64,000 bases of DNA. It comes from an uncultured Oscillospiraceae bacterium (GTDB lineage Bacteria; Bacillota; Clostridia; Oscillospirales; Oscillospiraceae). Below the pieces are notes generated by a model. It did no database searches, was not told the origin of the DNA, and was given only the letters and a program-made list of their open reading frames with translations. Both the position numbers and the translations under genes were made by a program. The DNA is taken from contig CAKTEQ010000003.1 of the NCBI GenBank assembly GCA_934552825.1, forward strand, positions 310,001-374,000. Direction: 5' to 3'. Shown here piece after piece: positions 32,462-40,987 of the stretch. The first letter of the stretch is position 1. Each line of letters opens with the position of its first letter.

Positions 32462-33850
32462 ATGGGACTTATCAAGGCTGCTGTTGGCGCGGCGGGCGGA
32501 GTGCTCGCGGACCAGTGGAAAGAGTATTTTTACTGCGAGGCGATACCTGCGGATATCATTGCCGTAAAGGGAGAGAAGAAGGTTTCGGGACGTTCATCGA
32601 ACCGCAAGGGGGATGACAATATTATCTCCAATGGTTCCCTTATTGCTGTGGCCGACGGTCAGTGCATGCTAATAGTGGAGCAGGGCAAGGTAGTGGATGT
32701 ATGCGCCGAACCGGGGGAGTATACATATGATATGTCTACGGAACCCAGCATCTTTACCGGAAATCTCGGGGAGAGCATAAAGGGTGTTTTCCAGAATATC
32801 GGCAAGCGTTTTACCTTTGGCGGTGAAGCTCCCAAGGACCAGCGTGTCTATTACTTCAACACTAAGGAGCTGGTCGGCAACAAATATGGCACAGCGTCGC
32901 CCGTACCCTTCAGAGTTGTGGATCAGCGCGCCGGTATAGACATCGACATCGGTATCCGCTGCTTCGGTGAATACAGCTTCCGTGTTGCAAACCCGCTGCT
33001 CTTTTATACTAACGTCTGCGGCAATGTGACCGAGGCGTACAGCCGCGACGAGCTTACAGGTCAGATGCGCACAGAATTGCTCACGGCGCTCCAGCCCGCC
33101 TTCGCGCGTATATCTGAGATGGGCGTGCGTTATTCGGCTCTTCCGGGACATACGACAGAACTGGCGGACGCGCTCAACGAGGTCCTCTCCGCGAAGTGGC
33201 GCGACCTGCGTGGTATTGAGATCGTCTCCTTCGGCGTATCCTCTGTGAAGGCTGAGGAAGAAGATGAGAAGATGATAAAAGAGATGCAGCGCAACGCGGC
33301 ATTCATGGATCCGACCAGAGCTGCGGCGCACCTTGTCGGCGCACAGGCGAGTGCAATGCAGGCTGCGGCAAGCAACACAAACGGCGCCGCAATGGCGTTC
33401 ATGGGTATGGGAATGGCTGGTCAGGCAGGAGGCACGAATGCCCAGAATCTGTTCCAGATGGGCGCTCAGCAGTCCCAGCAGCCACAGACTCAGGGCTGGA
33501 CCTGCTCCTGCGGCCAGACGGGGAATACAGGTAACTTCTGCGCGGCCTGCGGCGCAAAAAAGCCGGAACCCAAGCCCGCGGGTGAGAGCTGGAAGTGTTC
33601 CTGCGGTGCCACCGCAACGGGGAAATTCTGCCCTGAGTGCGGGAAACCGAGACCTGCCTCAGAAGGCTGGACCTGCTCCTGCGGCGCTGTAAATAAGGGT
33701 AAATTCTGCTCTGAGTGCGGGAAACCCAAGCCTGCGGGAGTACCCAAGTATAAATGCGATAAGTGCGGATGGGAGCCGGAAGACCCGGCGCATCCTCCCA
33801 AATTCTGCCCTGAATGCGGAGATATATTTGACGAGGGCGATATAATCTGA
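32462..33850 (+). CDS. ydjI: YdjI-like SPFH-domain protein with four zinc-ribbon modules
   Basis: 462 residues. N-terminal SPFH/'virion core protein' domain (about 1-290): QWKEYFYCEAIPADIIAVKG, SNGSLIAVADGQCMLIVEQG, then YSRDELTGQMRTELLTALQP and DLRGIEIVSFGVSSVKA. An Ala/Met/Gln-rich linker follows, then three CSCG-type double-Cys ribbons (WTCSCGQTGNTGNFCAACG, WKCSCGATATGKFCPECG, WTCSCGAVNKGKFCSECG) and a rubredoxin-like ending with CDKCGW and FCPECG. No membrane segment is obvious; SPFH proteins assemble on membranes. It opens a three-gene operon matching Bacillus ydjI-ydjG-ydjH. GAAAGGAG precedes the start. Confidence 0.92.
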   Translation: MGLIKAAVGAAGGVLADQWKEYFYCEAIPADIIAVKGEKKVSGRSSNRKGDDNIISNGSLIAVADGQCMLIVEQGKVVDVCAEPGEYTYDMSTEPSIFTGNLGESIKGVFQNIGKRFTFGGEAPKDQRVYYFNTKELVGNKYGTASPVPFRVVDQRAGIDIDIGIRCFGEYSFRVANPLLFYTNVCGNVTEAYSRDELTGQMRTELLTALQPAFARISEMGVRYSALPGHTTELADALNEVLSAKWRDLRGIEIVSFGVSSVKAEEEDEKMIKEMQRNAAFMDPTRAAAHLVGAQASAMQAAASNTNGAAMAFMGMGMAGQAGGTNAQNLFQMGAQQSQQPQTQGWTCSCGQTGNTGNFCAACGAKKPEPKPAGESWKCSCGATATGKFCPECGKPRPASEGWTCSCGAVNKGKFCSECGKPKPAGVPKYKCDKCGWEPEDPAHPPKFCPECGDIFDEGDII

Positions 33851-33857
33851 TTTTTAC

Positions 33858-33901
33858 GCGGCACCGATATGTGCTCGGTGCCGCAGTGTACAGTTATTTT
33901 T
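33858..33901 (+). other. Intercistronic hairpin between the SPFH and zinc-ribbon genes
   Basis: 10-bp stem GCGGCACCGA / TCGGTGCCGC with a seven-base loop; T-rich sequence starts ten bases later. Could be a partial terminator or an mRNA stability element that lowers expression of the downstream genes. Confidence 0.6.
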
Positions 33902-33919
33902 CAGAGAGGTGGAATATTA

Positions 33920-35059
33920 ATGCCGGCACAGGTTACTAACTATAAATGCCCCGCCTGCACGGGACCACTCCATTATGTGGGCGATTCCGGCAAGCTGGAG
34001 TGCGATTACTGCGGATCAACTTACGATCCGGCGCAGATAGAGGCTCTCTACGCAGACAAGGACAAGGCGGCGGCTGCAGCCCAGGCGAGCGCTGAGGAGC
34101 GGGACAAAGCTGCGGCGAAAGCAAAGGCGGAAGCCGCGGACAGCGGAGAATGGGACGCTGAGGATATTACCGGAGACTGGGGCGCAGAGGGCGAAGGTAT
34201 TAAGAGCTATACATGTCCGTCATGCGGCGCGGAGCTTATCTGCGATGAGACGACCGCCGCCACATCCTGCCCTTACTGCGGCAATCCAACGGTGGTGCCT
34301 GGCCAGTTCACAGGCGCGCTGAAACCGGATTTTGTGCTGCCCTTCAAGCTGAGCCATAAGGACGCGGTGGACGCCCTGAAGAAGCACTATAAGGGGAAAA
34401 TCTTCCTGCCAAAGGCCTTTGCCGCGGGCAACAAGATTGAAAAGGTTGCGGGCATCTATGTACCATTCTGGCTTTTTGACGGCGAGGCAAAGGGCTGCGC
34501 GCGTTATGAGGCCACGCGTTCCCGCACTTACAGAAACGGGAATCAGGAGATAACGGAAACTGATCACTTCGACGTATTCCGTGCAGGTTCCGTGAAGTTT
34601 GAAAAAGTTCCCGTGGACGCTTCCGAAAAGATGCCGGATGACCATATGGACTCCATTGAGCCCTATGATTACAATGACCTCAAGCCATTCTCCACGGCCT
34701 ATCTACCGGGGTTCCTCGCGGACAAATACGATGTGTCCGTAGAGGACAGCAAGGAACGTGCGGACAGTCGCTGCCGCAACACGCTTAGCGATGCTCTCCG
34801 GGCAAGCGTGTCAGGCTATGAGACCTGCGTTCCCATAAGCGAGGACGCCGGCATAAAGCGCGGCAAGGTGCACTATGCACTCATGCCGGTGTGGCTGCTG
34901 AATACAAAATGGAAGGGTAAGGACTTCCTCTTTGCAATGAACGGGCAGACCGGTAAGCTCGTGGGAAATCTGCCGATGAGCTGGGGCAGATTTTGGGGGC
35001 TTTTCGCCGCTATTGCAGTGCCTATCGCCGCGATAGGTACGCTTATAACGCTGCTTTAA
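33920..35059 (+). CDS. ydjG: YdjG-like TFIIB-type zinc-ribbon membrane protein
   Basis: 379 residues. Two zinc ribbons: YKCPACTGPLHYVGDSGKLE with CDYCGSTYDP, then after an Ala/Lys/Glu-rich coil YTCPSCGAELICDETTAATS with CPYCGNPTVV. The central domain (about 140-330) holds VLPFKLSHKDAVDALKKHYKG and VAGIYVPFWLFDGEAKG, and the end is one hydrophobic helix (about 356-378). It matches the 'zinc ribbon plus YdjG' group that sits next to SPFH proteins. Start: ATG at 33920 after AGAGGTGG; the earlier TTG at 33869 overlaps the hairpin. Confidence 0.9.
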   Translation: MPAQVTNYKCPACTGPLHYVGDSGKLECDYCGSTYDPAQIEALYADKDKAAAAAQASAEERDKAAAKAKAEAADSGEWDAEDITGDWGAEGEGIKSYTCPSCGAELICDETTAATSCPYCGNPTVVPGQFTGALKPDFVLPFKLSHKDAVDALKKHYKGKIFLPKAFAAGNKIEKVAGIYVPFWLFDGEAKGCARYEATRSRTYRNGNQEITETDHFDVFRAGSVKFEKVPVDASEKMPDDHMDSIEPYDYNDLKPFSTAYLPGFLADKYDVSVEDSKERADSRCRNTLSDALRASVSGYETCVPISEDAGIKRGKVHYALMPVWLLNTKWKGKDFLFAMNGQTGKLVGNLPMSWGRFWGLFAAIAVPIAAIGTLITLL

Positions 35060-35071
35060 GGAGGTGCGGTC

Positions 35072-36403
35072 ATGAAAAGAAGAATCACGGCGATAATTCT
35101 CGCACTGGTGCTTATCTGTGCAGTTGGAGCGCCCGCATTCGCAGCGGACTACGGAGTAATATACGATGAGACGGAAGAACTCAGTTCTGAATACCTTACT
35201 TATCTGGGGGAAATGTTACTGCCAATGTACGGTGAGGAGTTGGGGATAGACATCAGGGTTGATGTTCTTACATTTAGCGAATATGAAAACCTCAAAACTG
35301 CGGCGGAGGATATCTACGGAAACTATGGTTATGGATACGGAGAGTATGACCGCGGAGTTACCCTTACATTGCTTCTGGATGAGCAGGAGGGGACGTTTGT
35401 TATGAACAGTGAAGAGGATTGGTGTGTCTATGTAGGCGGCAGCGATCCGACCCTTCAGGACGGCGCGCTCCAGAGTGCAGTTGAGGATGCGGTCGAGCCG
35501 TATCTGGAAAGCAGTGCGTGGAGCGGGGATATGGAAACGAGCGCTGTCGCCCTGGCCCAGGCAGTGGAAGCCCTGGCGGACGCGGTCAATGTATACTTCC
35601 TCGGTGATTTCGAGCCGGAGGAAGGAGCGCCTGTTGGAGACCCTGCACTGGGACCTGTTGAGGGCGATGATCTGATAACCGTACCTGAGTATATCTTTGA
35701 TGAATACGATCTGCTTACGTATGATGAGATCATGCAACTTGACGATATGGCGAGAGAGGTCATCCAGCGTCACGACTGCGGCGTATATGTCATGATTGTT
35801 GATGACTATACCCGGTATGGCAGCGGTGATGTTATCGACGTTGCGGGGCAGCTCTATGACCAGTATGATTTTGGGGAGGGTGACCGCCGCAGCGGCGTCA
35901 TGCTCCTGCTCAGTATGGATGAACGGGACTATGCCATATATGTTATGGGTGCCGGCGAAGACGCGATGGGCAGCTACGTAAGGGATATGCTTGCAGAGCG
36001 TTTCAAGGACGATTTTGCCGACAATAACTGGAGCGCCGGACTTAAGGATTATATCCGGGGATGCGACGAGTTCTTGACTCCCGATGAAAAGGATGGCTCT
36101 TTCTATGAAGAGGACTCTGGCAGAGAAGTTGACTCAGGCGGAATTATCATTTCCATCGTCGTAGGCTGCCTGGTGGCACTTATTGTGTGCCTTATTCTTA
36201 AAGGCAAGATGAAAACCGCGGTAAAGGCAGTGCAGGCTGATGAATATGTTGTACCCGGCGGCATCGCTATAACCAACAGGTGGGACTGCTATACCCACAC
36301 GACGACCACTGTCCGCACAATTGAGGATGATACTTCATCTTCCTCCTCCGACTCATCCCACTCGACTTCCTCTGGAGGCAGCGGCAGCAGCGGAAAATTC
36401 TGA
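35072..36403 (+). CDS. ydjH: YdjH-like protein with two TPM domains
   Basis: 443 residues. Signal peptide (1-25), a first TPM_phosphatase-type domain (about 27-180) starting GVIYDETEELSSEYLTYL, a second (about 210-345) starting YIFDEYDLLTYDEIMQLDD with DRRSGVMLLLSMDERDYAI, a membrane helix at about 353-376, and a cytoplasmic tail ending in a Ser-rich run and GGSGSSGKF. The same ending is common in TPM membrane proteins. It closes the SPFH operon 12 bases after the previous stop, with GGAGG. Confidence 0.9.
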   Translation: MKRRITAIILALVLICAVGAPAFAADYGVIYDETEELSSEYLTYLGEMLLPMYGEELGIDIRVDVLTFSEYENLKTAAEDIYGNYGYGYGEYDRGVTLTLLLDEQEGTFVMNSEEDWCVYVGGSDPTLQDGALQSAVEDAVEPYLESSAWSGDMETSAVALAQAVEALADAVNVYFLGDFEPEEGAPVGDPALGPVEGDDLITVPEYIFDEYDLLTYDEIMQLDDMAREVIQRHDCGVYVMIVDDYTRYGSGDVIDVAGQLYDQYDFGEGDRRSGVMLLLSMDERDYAIYVMGAGEDAMGSYVRDMLAERFKDDFADNNWSAGLKDYIRGCDEFLTPDEKDGSFYEEDSGREVDSGGIIISIVVGCLVALIVCLILKGKMKTAVKAVQADEYVVPGGIAITNRWDCYTHTTTTVRTIEDDTSSSSSDSSHSTSSGGSGSSGKF

Positions 36404-36411
36404 TATATTAG

Positions 36412-36441
36412 CCAAGCGCCCGCCATATGGCGGGCGCTTGG
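36412..36441 (+). terminator. First hairpin after the SPFH operon
   Basis: 13-14-bp stem CCAAGCGCCCGCCA / TGGCGGGCGCTTGG; no T run. Confidence 0.75.
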
Positions 36442-36449
36442 TTGGCGGC

Positions 36450-36500
36450 AAAAAGGATACTGTATTCAGTATAATTCTGAATACAGTGTCCTTTTATTTT
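36450..36500 (+). terminator. Second terminator after the SPFH operon
   Basis: AAAAGGA(T)ACTGTATTCAG / CTGAATACAGTGTCCTTTT with a loop of about seven bases and a T-rich tail. Confidence 0.85.
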
Positions 36501-36562
36501 CCAGAGGAAAACGCTAAAAGTCTGATATATACTGGTCGAAAATTATACGGGGGGGACAAATG

Positions 36563-36588
36563 CTTTGAAAAAGTGTACTTTTTCAAAG
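36563..36588. repeat. Perfect hairpin CTTTGAAAAAG-TGTA-CTTTTTCAAAG
   Basis: 11-bp arms with a 4-base loop, in an AT-rich stretch ahead of the gene remnants. May be an operator or weak terminator. Confidence 0.7.
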
Positions 36589-36611
36589 TATAACATGTAT
36601 TTCAATTAATA

Positions 36612-36872
36612 CCTACCGCACTTGATTTGATGGAAAATGCTAATTACGACGAGGCTATTTCTGCGTTTGAGGAACTTGACGGATACAAAGACAGCGATAC
36701 CAAAATAAAAGAATGTAATACAGCAATTCTTGACATTAAATATGATAACGCAGTAGCTCTAATGAATGAGGGAGATGTGATTGGATCCTATGAGAGTTTA
36801 ATCGAATTAAACGGATATAAAGAAAGTGCCGAAATAGCTGAAGAAATATATAATCAATATAAAGGAATATAA
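36612..36872 (+). pseudogene. Remnant of a TPR-like repeat protein
   Basis: From GCA at 36612 the frame reads ALDLMENANYDEAISAFEEL, then DGYKDSDTKIKECNTAIL and a second unit KYDNAVALMNEGDVIGSYES with LNGYKESAEIAEEIYNQYK, ending in TAA. This repeat pair is common in the middle of clostridial zinc-ribbon/RCC1 or DUF6273 proteins. The upstream part is gone: an in-frame TAA stands shortly before, and no ribosome-binding site fits an ATG. I read it as the internal piece of a decayed gene. Confidence 0.75.
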
Positions 36873-36893
36873 AGGCGAAAGGTGTTATTATAA

Positions 36894-37078
36894 GTACGGA
36901 GAATTCCGTAGATGATGGAGTTGCCTGTTGGTGGACGCTGCGGTCCCTTGGTGACGTTCAGACTTATGCTTTTAATGCTCGTGTCAGATCTGACGGTTCA
37001 ATCGACAACTACGGTGTTAATGTTTATTATTCTTGTGGTGGTGTTCGCCCTGCTATGTGGATCAATCTGGATGATTGA
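36894..37078 (+). pseudogene. Remnant of a DUF6273 C-terminal domain
   Basis: In one frame: STENSVDDGVACWWTLRS, GDVQTYAFNARVRSDGSIDN and YGVNVYYSCGGVRPAMWINL followed by DD and TGA. This is the typical end of DUF6273 domains (WLRSPG... YSYGGVRPAFWLNL). The upstream frame is closed by TAA at 36861. With the TPR remnant it is the tail of one former gene, or of two. A longer open frame at 36912-37160 is only a shadow of this one. Confidence 0.8.
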
Positions 37079-37132
37079 CGCTTTAAATGATCTATGCCTG
37101 GGGCTGAGGGATAATTTAATAATCAGCTCCTA

Positions 37133-37161
37133 TTGCCCTTTATCGGCGGTTGTATTATAAT
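37133..37161 (+). promoter_or_regulatory. Promoter for the MATE transporter gene
   Basis: TTGCCC, 17-bp spacer, TATAAT, 42 bases before the start. Confidence 0.75.
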
Positions 37162-37202
37162 CTCCTGAGTTCGAGGAAAATCACTGCCAAGGGGTGGTAA
37201 AA

Positions 37203-38531
37203 ATGCAGAAAATACGCGGCGCCGAGCAGTTCGGTACCGGCAGTGTTATGAGCATTCTTATGAGGATCGCTCCGCCGGTCATGCTGGCGCAGCTTATACA
37301 GGCGATGTACAACATCGTGGATAGCTATTTTGTAGGTAAATTTTCAGACGTTGGTTTGACAGCCCTCTCGGCGGTTTACCCAATGCAGCTGCTCATAACC
37401 GCTCTCGCCGTAGGCACGGGGAGCGGTGTCAACGCGCTCATGGCGCAGCGCTATGCCCGTCGGGATACGAATGGCGCGGATGAAGTTGGGGGTACCGGAA
37501 TTTTCCTGGCGATCATAAGCTGGGCGGTATTTGCGGTTTTTGCCGTGGCGGTTCTGCGTCCATTCGCGCGGGTGAGCGTTCAGTCCGAAGCGGCGGTGGA
37601 AGCGGTGGTCATATACGGACGAATCGTGTGCATTGGCAGCCTCGGATCGTTTTTAGAGGGCTGCTTCACAAAAATACATCAGGCCCAGGGAAACATGCTC
37701 CTGCCGACGCTTGCCCAAGTGGCAGGCGCTGTGACAAATATCATACTTGACCCGCTGCTCATTTTAGGCGTGGGGATCTTCCCGGAAATGGGGGTCGCCG
37801 GGGCTGCTATAGCCACTATAATCGGGCAATTCGTCTCGGCGGTAATCACAGGAATTCACGGAAGACGCCGTATTCCGAAACCGGAAGCTCTGCGTCGCTG
37901 CATCAGACCGATCTACCATTTTGGATTTCCCTCTATATTCATGCAGGGGCTGTATGTTGTTTACATTATGCTGCTGAACGTGATCCTGTCGGGCTTTACA
38001 GATTCGGCGGTAACAGTCCTGGGGCTGTACTATAAGCTCCAGACCTTCTTTTTCATACCGCTCTTTGCGCTTGATACGTGTATTGTCCCAATGCTCAGCT
38101 TCAACTACTCAAGGGGGGAATATGACAGGTGCCGGGGGACGGTACGCTGCACGATGTATATATCCCTTGCGCTCATGGCAATCGGTGTATTCTGCTTTGA
38201 AGTTTTACCCGCGCCCCTTATAAAGATATTTTCCCAGAGCACGGAAGTGCTGACTATCGGCATACCGGCGTTCCGAATTATCGGTGCGAGCTTTTTGCCC
38301 GCGGTGTTTTCGCTTACGGTGCCGAGCATCTTCCAAGCGCTGGGCAAAGCCAAAGAGAGCGTGTTTCTGAGTCTGCTGCGCCAGATAATTTGCCTCGTGC
38401 CGATTTTCTGGATAATGAGCTTTATCGGATTGGGGTATACTTGGATAGCTTTTCCGGCGGCGGAGCTGATAACAACGATAGGCGGCGGGGGCATGTACCT
38501 CAGGGAACTGAAGAACTGGAAAGGGCGATAA
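37203..38531 (+). CDS. MATE-family multidrug/sodium efflux transporter
   Basis: 442 residues, 12 hydrophobic segments in two halves. N-terminal signature IAPPVMLAQLIQAMYNIVDS followed by YFVGKFSDVGLTALSAVYP, and the second half opens with HFGFPSIFMQGLYVVYI and LFALDTCIVPMLSFNYSRG. Members use Na+ or H+ gradients to expel cationic drugs and metabolites. Start: ATG at 37203 after AAGGGGTGG; the GTG at 37194 lies inside that site. Confidence 0.96.
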   Translation: MQKIRGAEQFGTGSVMSILMRIAPPVMLAQLIQAMYNIVDSYFVGKFSDVGLTALSAVYPMQLLITALAVGTGSGVNALMAQRYARRDTNGADEVGGTGIFLAIISWAVFAVFAVAVLRPFARVSVQSEAAVEAVVIYGRIVCIGSLGSFLEGCFTKIHQAQGNMLLPTLAQVAGAVTNIILDPLLILGVGIFPEMGVAGAAIATIIGQFVSAVITGIHGRRRIPKPEALRRCIRPIYHFGFPSIFMQGLYVVYIMLLNVILSGFTDSAVTVLGLYYKLQTFFFIPLFALDTCIVPMLSFNYSRGEYDRCRGTVRCTMYISLALMAIGVFCFEVLPAPLIKIFSQSTEVLTIGIPAFRIIGASFLPAVFSLTVPSIFQALGKAKESVFLSLLRQIICLVPIFWIMSFIGLGYTWIAFPAAELITTIGGGGMYLRELKNWKGR

Positions 38532-38535
38532 TAAA

Positions 38536-38570
38536 AAGGAGTGCTCCACTTTATCTGTGGAGCACTCCTT
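38536..38570. terminator. Bidirectional terminator between MATE gene and ybaB
   Basis: Stem AAGGAGTGCTCCAC / GTGGAGCACTCCTT with a seven-base loop; A-rich and T-rich flanks. Confidence 0.88.
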
Positions 38571-38581
38571 CATTTCTCGCG

Positions 38582-38923
38582 TTACAAACCCAGATTCAGG
38601 CCGCCCGTTATTTTGTTCATGCTCTGGGATGCGTCGCTGTCAGCGGAGCGCATGGCTTCGTTTACGGCTGCGACAATAAGGTCCTGAAGCATTTCCACGT
38701 CCTCGGGATCGACAGCTTCGGGGTCAATGGTCAGGTTCTTCAGCTCATGCTTGCCGTTGACAACGGCGGTAACAACACCGCCGCCTGCAGTAGCTGAGTA
38801 TTCCTTAGTTTCAAGCTCGCTCTGCATCTTGAGCATATCCTGCTGCATCTTCTGAGCCTGCTTGATCATGTTCATATTCATGCCGCCCATGCCGGGCATG
38901 CCTCTGTTGAAACCTTTAGCCAT
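38582..38923 (-). CDS. ybaB: YbaB/EbfC nucleoid-associated protein
   Basis: 113 residues, normal size. Gly/Met-rich start (FNRGMPGMGGMNMNMIKQAQ), the helical KMQQDMLKMQSELETKEYSA, the central beta-sheet GGGVVTAVVNGKHELKNLTI and the closing NEAMRSADSDASQSMNKITG. It binds DNA as a dimer. It lies 18 bases after dnaX on the same strand, the classic dnaX-ybaB order; recR would usually follow but is absent here. Confidence 0.96.
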   Translation of the reverse strand: MAKGFNRGMPGMGGMNMNMIKQAQKMQQDMLKMQSELETKEYSATAGGGVVTAVVNGKHELKNLTIDPEAVDPEDVEMLQDLIVAAVNEAMRSADSDASQSMNKITGGLNLGL

Positions 38924-38941
38924 AATATCACTTCTCCTGTA

Positions 38942-40531
38942 TCACTTGATTTTTACATTGTTGAATTTATCGCCGAGCCTGAGCAGTTCAGAGAATTTGT
39001 CCCCGCCTGCCTGAGCTGTTCCGCACTCGATTCTCACGCTTACCGGTCTGCCGAGCACATGCCCGGCGGCATTTTTGATAACCTCCTTAACGTTCGGTTT
39101 GTTAAGGACCCGGTTCACAATAGCGTCGGTAAAGGATATAGCTATCTCACTACCGCTCATCGCTACATTAACTGCCGAAGCATTGGAGAGATGGGCGTAT
39201 TCGATCTGAGTGAGCTGCGTCTTGAGGAGAGCCAGAATTTCCGCCCAGTCCCCGGATAACTCCTGAGCAGGAGGGGAGACCGGCACCTCGGCGGCGGGCG
39301 CATCCGGTTCGTCAACGTCCCAGGGGGGAGAATCGTCAGAAGCTTCGCTGACCAGCGGCGCTGATGCCGCCGCCGGTGCAGAGCCCCCCTGATTGACTGC
39401 CATCTCAAGGCGGGTCAGCCTTGAGGCAAAAGCCTTCATATCTGGCACGAGAGTATCGTCGCAGACCATTATGAGACAAAGCTCCGCATCAATACGCTGA
39501 CTGGTGCAGAGAGACAGCTTTGTAAGCAGCGCCTGGAGAGAGTCAAGAATGTATATGATCCTGGACGGTGCAAGCTTTGAGGCAAAGCTGCTGAGGACAG
39601 CGCGGTCATATGATCCGGATATGAGCTCATCGGCGCTCTTCGGCGCAACAATGCTCACGAGAATGTCCCGCACCAGTGCACTGAGTTCACCCATGACGGC
39701 GGAGATATCCTTACCGGCATTATAAATTTCATTGAGGAGGGACAGAGCGCTGCCGGCATCACGGTCAGCGATGTGGCTGAGAAGTTCGATAGTCGTCTCA
39801 TGGCCGGAGAGACCAAGCACATCAAGGACGCGTCCTTCATCCACAGTGCCGCCCGCGCTGGAGCACTGGTCCAGCAGGCTCAGAGAGTCACGCACAGACC
39901 CATCCGCCATGTGGGAAATGATATCGACCGCCTCGCGGGTTATGTCGATGCCCTCCTGAGTGCAGATACATTCAATGCGCCCGGCAATGTCCGCAGGCGA
40001 GATTCGCTTGAAGGTGAAGCTCTGGCAGCGGGAAAGGATAGTCGCGGGGATCTTATGGGATTCCGTAGTTGCCAGGACGAAAATGAGGTGTTCCGGCGGT
40101 TCTTCCATTATCTTCAGCAGTGCGTTGAAAGCGGGGGTGGAGAGCATGTGGACCTCGTCAATGATATACACACGCTTCTTGACACTGCCGGGGGTATATA
40201 CGGCTTCGTCTCTGATAGCGCGTATATTATCCACACTGTTGTTTGATGCGGCGTCTATTTCCAGCACGTCCAGAATGCTGCCGTCGTCAATGCCGCGGCA
40301 GGACGGGCAACGGTTGCAGGGGTTGCCGTCAACAGGATTTTCGCAGTTGGCGGCTTTTGCCAGAATTTTGGCGCAGGTGGTCTTGCCCGTGCCTCTTGTA
40401 CCGGTGAACAGATAGGCATGGGAAAGCCTGTCGAGACGTAATTCACTTTTCAGCGTGTCCGTCACGTGCTTCTGACCAACAACGTCGTCAAAAGTCTGAG
40501 GCCGCCATTTTCTGTAAAGCGCCTGATACAT
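38942..40531 (-). CDS. dnaX: DNA polymerase III subunit gamma/tau
   Basis: 529 residues. Clamp-loader ATPase. Seen: MYQALYRKWRPQTFDDVVGQ, Walker A GTRGTGKTTCAKIL, the four-Cys zinc module CENPVDGNPCNRCPSC, Walker B IIDEVHML, NALLKIMEEPPEH, the SRC motif ILSRCQSF, and the DNA-polymerase III gamma domain, followed by a Pro/Ala-rich linker and a tau-like C-terminal domain. Start: ATG at 40531 after GGGAG; an upstream extension of the frame lies in the SRP RNA and is not protein. No slippery A run for programmed frameshifting was seen. Confidence 0.98.
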   Translation of the reverse strand: MYQALYRKWRPQTFDDVVGQKHVTDTLKSELRLDRLSHAYLFTGTRGTGKTTCAKILAKAANCENPVDGNPCNRCPSCRGIDDGSILDVLEIDAASNNSVDNIRAIRDEAVYTPGSVKKRVYIIDEVHMLSTPAFNALLKIMEEPPEHLIFVLATTESHKIPATILSRCQSFTFKRISPADIAGRIECICTQEGIDITREAVDIISHMADGSVRDSLSLLDQCSSAGGTVDEGRVLDVLGLSGHETTIELLSHIADRDAGSALSLLNEIYNAGKDISAVMGELSALVRDILVSIVAPKSADELISGSYDRAVLSSFASKLAPSRIIYILDSLQALLTKLSLCTSQRIDAELCLIMVCDDTLVPDMKAFASRLTRLEMAVNQGGSAPAAASAPLVSEASDDSPPWDVDEPDAPAAEVPVSPPAQELSGDWAEILALLKTQLTQIEYAHLSNASAVNVAMSGSEIAISFTDAIVNRVLNKPNVKEVIKNAAGHVLGRPVSVRIECGTAQAGGDKFSELLRLGDKFNNVKIK

Positions 40532-40555
40532 GAAAAAAACTCCCTGAATAAGATT

Positions 40556-40865
40556 CGGCACACTGCAAGGCCGTGCACCGCACTTCGAATAATACTGCAT
40601 GCCCGTTACGTACACAGCCAGCTCGGAAACGGCGTCCTTGCGGCACACAGGAGTGCCTGCTTAATGCTGCTCGGTTCCCCGCCTGACATGGTTCACAGGT
40701 TCCGGTTGCGCAAGACCGTCTCGTCAACACCGCTTATGTAAGTCGACAACACACAGCAAATCCTAAGATTGGAATTCATCCCTGCTATAGCGGATTGCAG
40801 GCAACAGGGCACCGCTAACTCCCCGATTAGCACGACCTTGCAGCGTGCCGAATTCTTTACTGATA
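40556..40865 (-). ncRNA. ffs: Signal recognition particle RNA, large Bacillus/Clostridium type
   Basis: On the minus strand. The Alu domain GTGCTAATCGGGGAGTTAGC with GGTGCCCTGT and TGCAATCCGCTATAGCAGGG is near the 5' end. The S domain has GTGTTGACGAGACGG, then GAACCATGTCAGGCGGGGAA followed by CCGAGCAGCATTAAG (helix 8 with the symmetric loop). The ends pair as helix 5 (CGGCACGCTGCAAGG with CCTTGCAGTGTGCCG). Roughly 300 nt. It lies directly upstream of dnaX; the 3' boundary is approximate because no separate terminator is seen. Confidence 0.95.
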
Positions 40866-40871
40866 GCGACT

Positions 40872-40901
40872 ATTATACACGAACGGCGGAGAAATATCAA
40901 G
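40872..40901 (-). promoter_or_regulatory. Promoter of the SRP RNA
   Basis: On the minus strand: TTGATA (40901-40896), 18-bp spacer, TATAAT (40877-40872). Confidence 0.75.
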
Positions 40902-40987
40902 GGTTTTTACTCGATACCTCTGTACCTTGAAGGAAAAATATGATAAGCTGTTCTGACGTGAACGACGACAGAACAGGAGGTGGCCTA

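Noticed and set aside
36912..37160. 82-codon open frame
   Set aside because: A shadow of the DUF6273 remnant, which reads in another frame with a clear family pattern.
38942..40531. Programmed frameshift producing a short gamma subunit in dnaX
   Set aside because: No A-AAA-AAG type slippery heptamer with a following hairpin was seen in the expected place.
40466..40741. Plus-strand open frame and upstream extension of dnaX near 40.5-40.7 kb
   Set aside because: This sequence is the SRP RNA on the minus strand; its conserved Alu and S-domain blocks leave no room for a protein gene.
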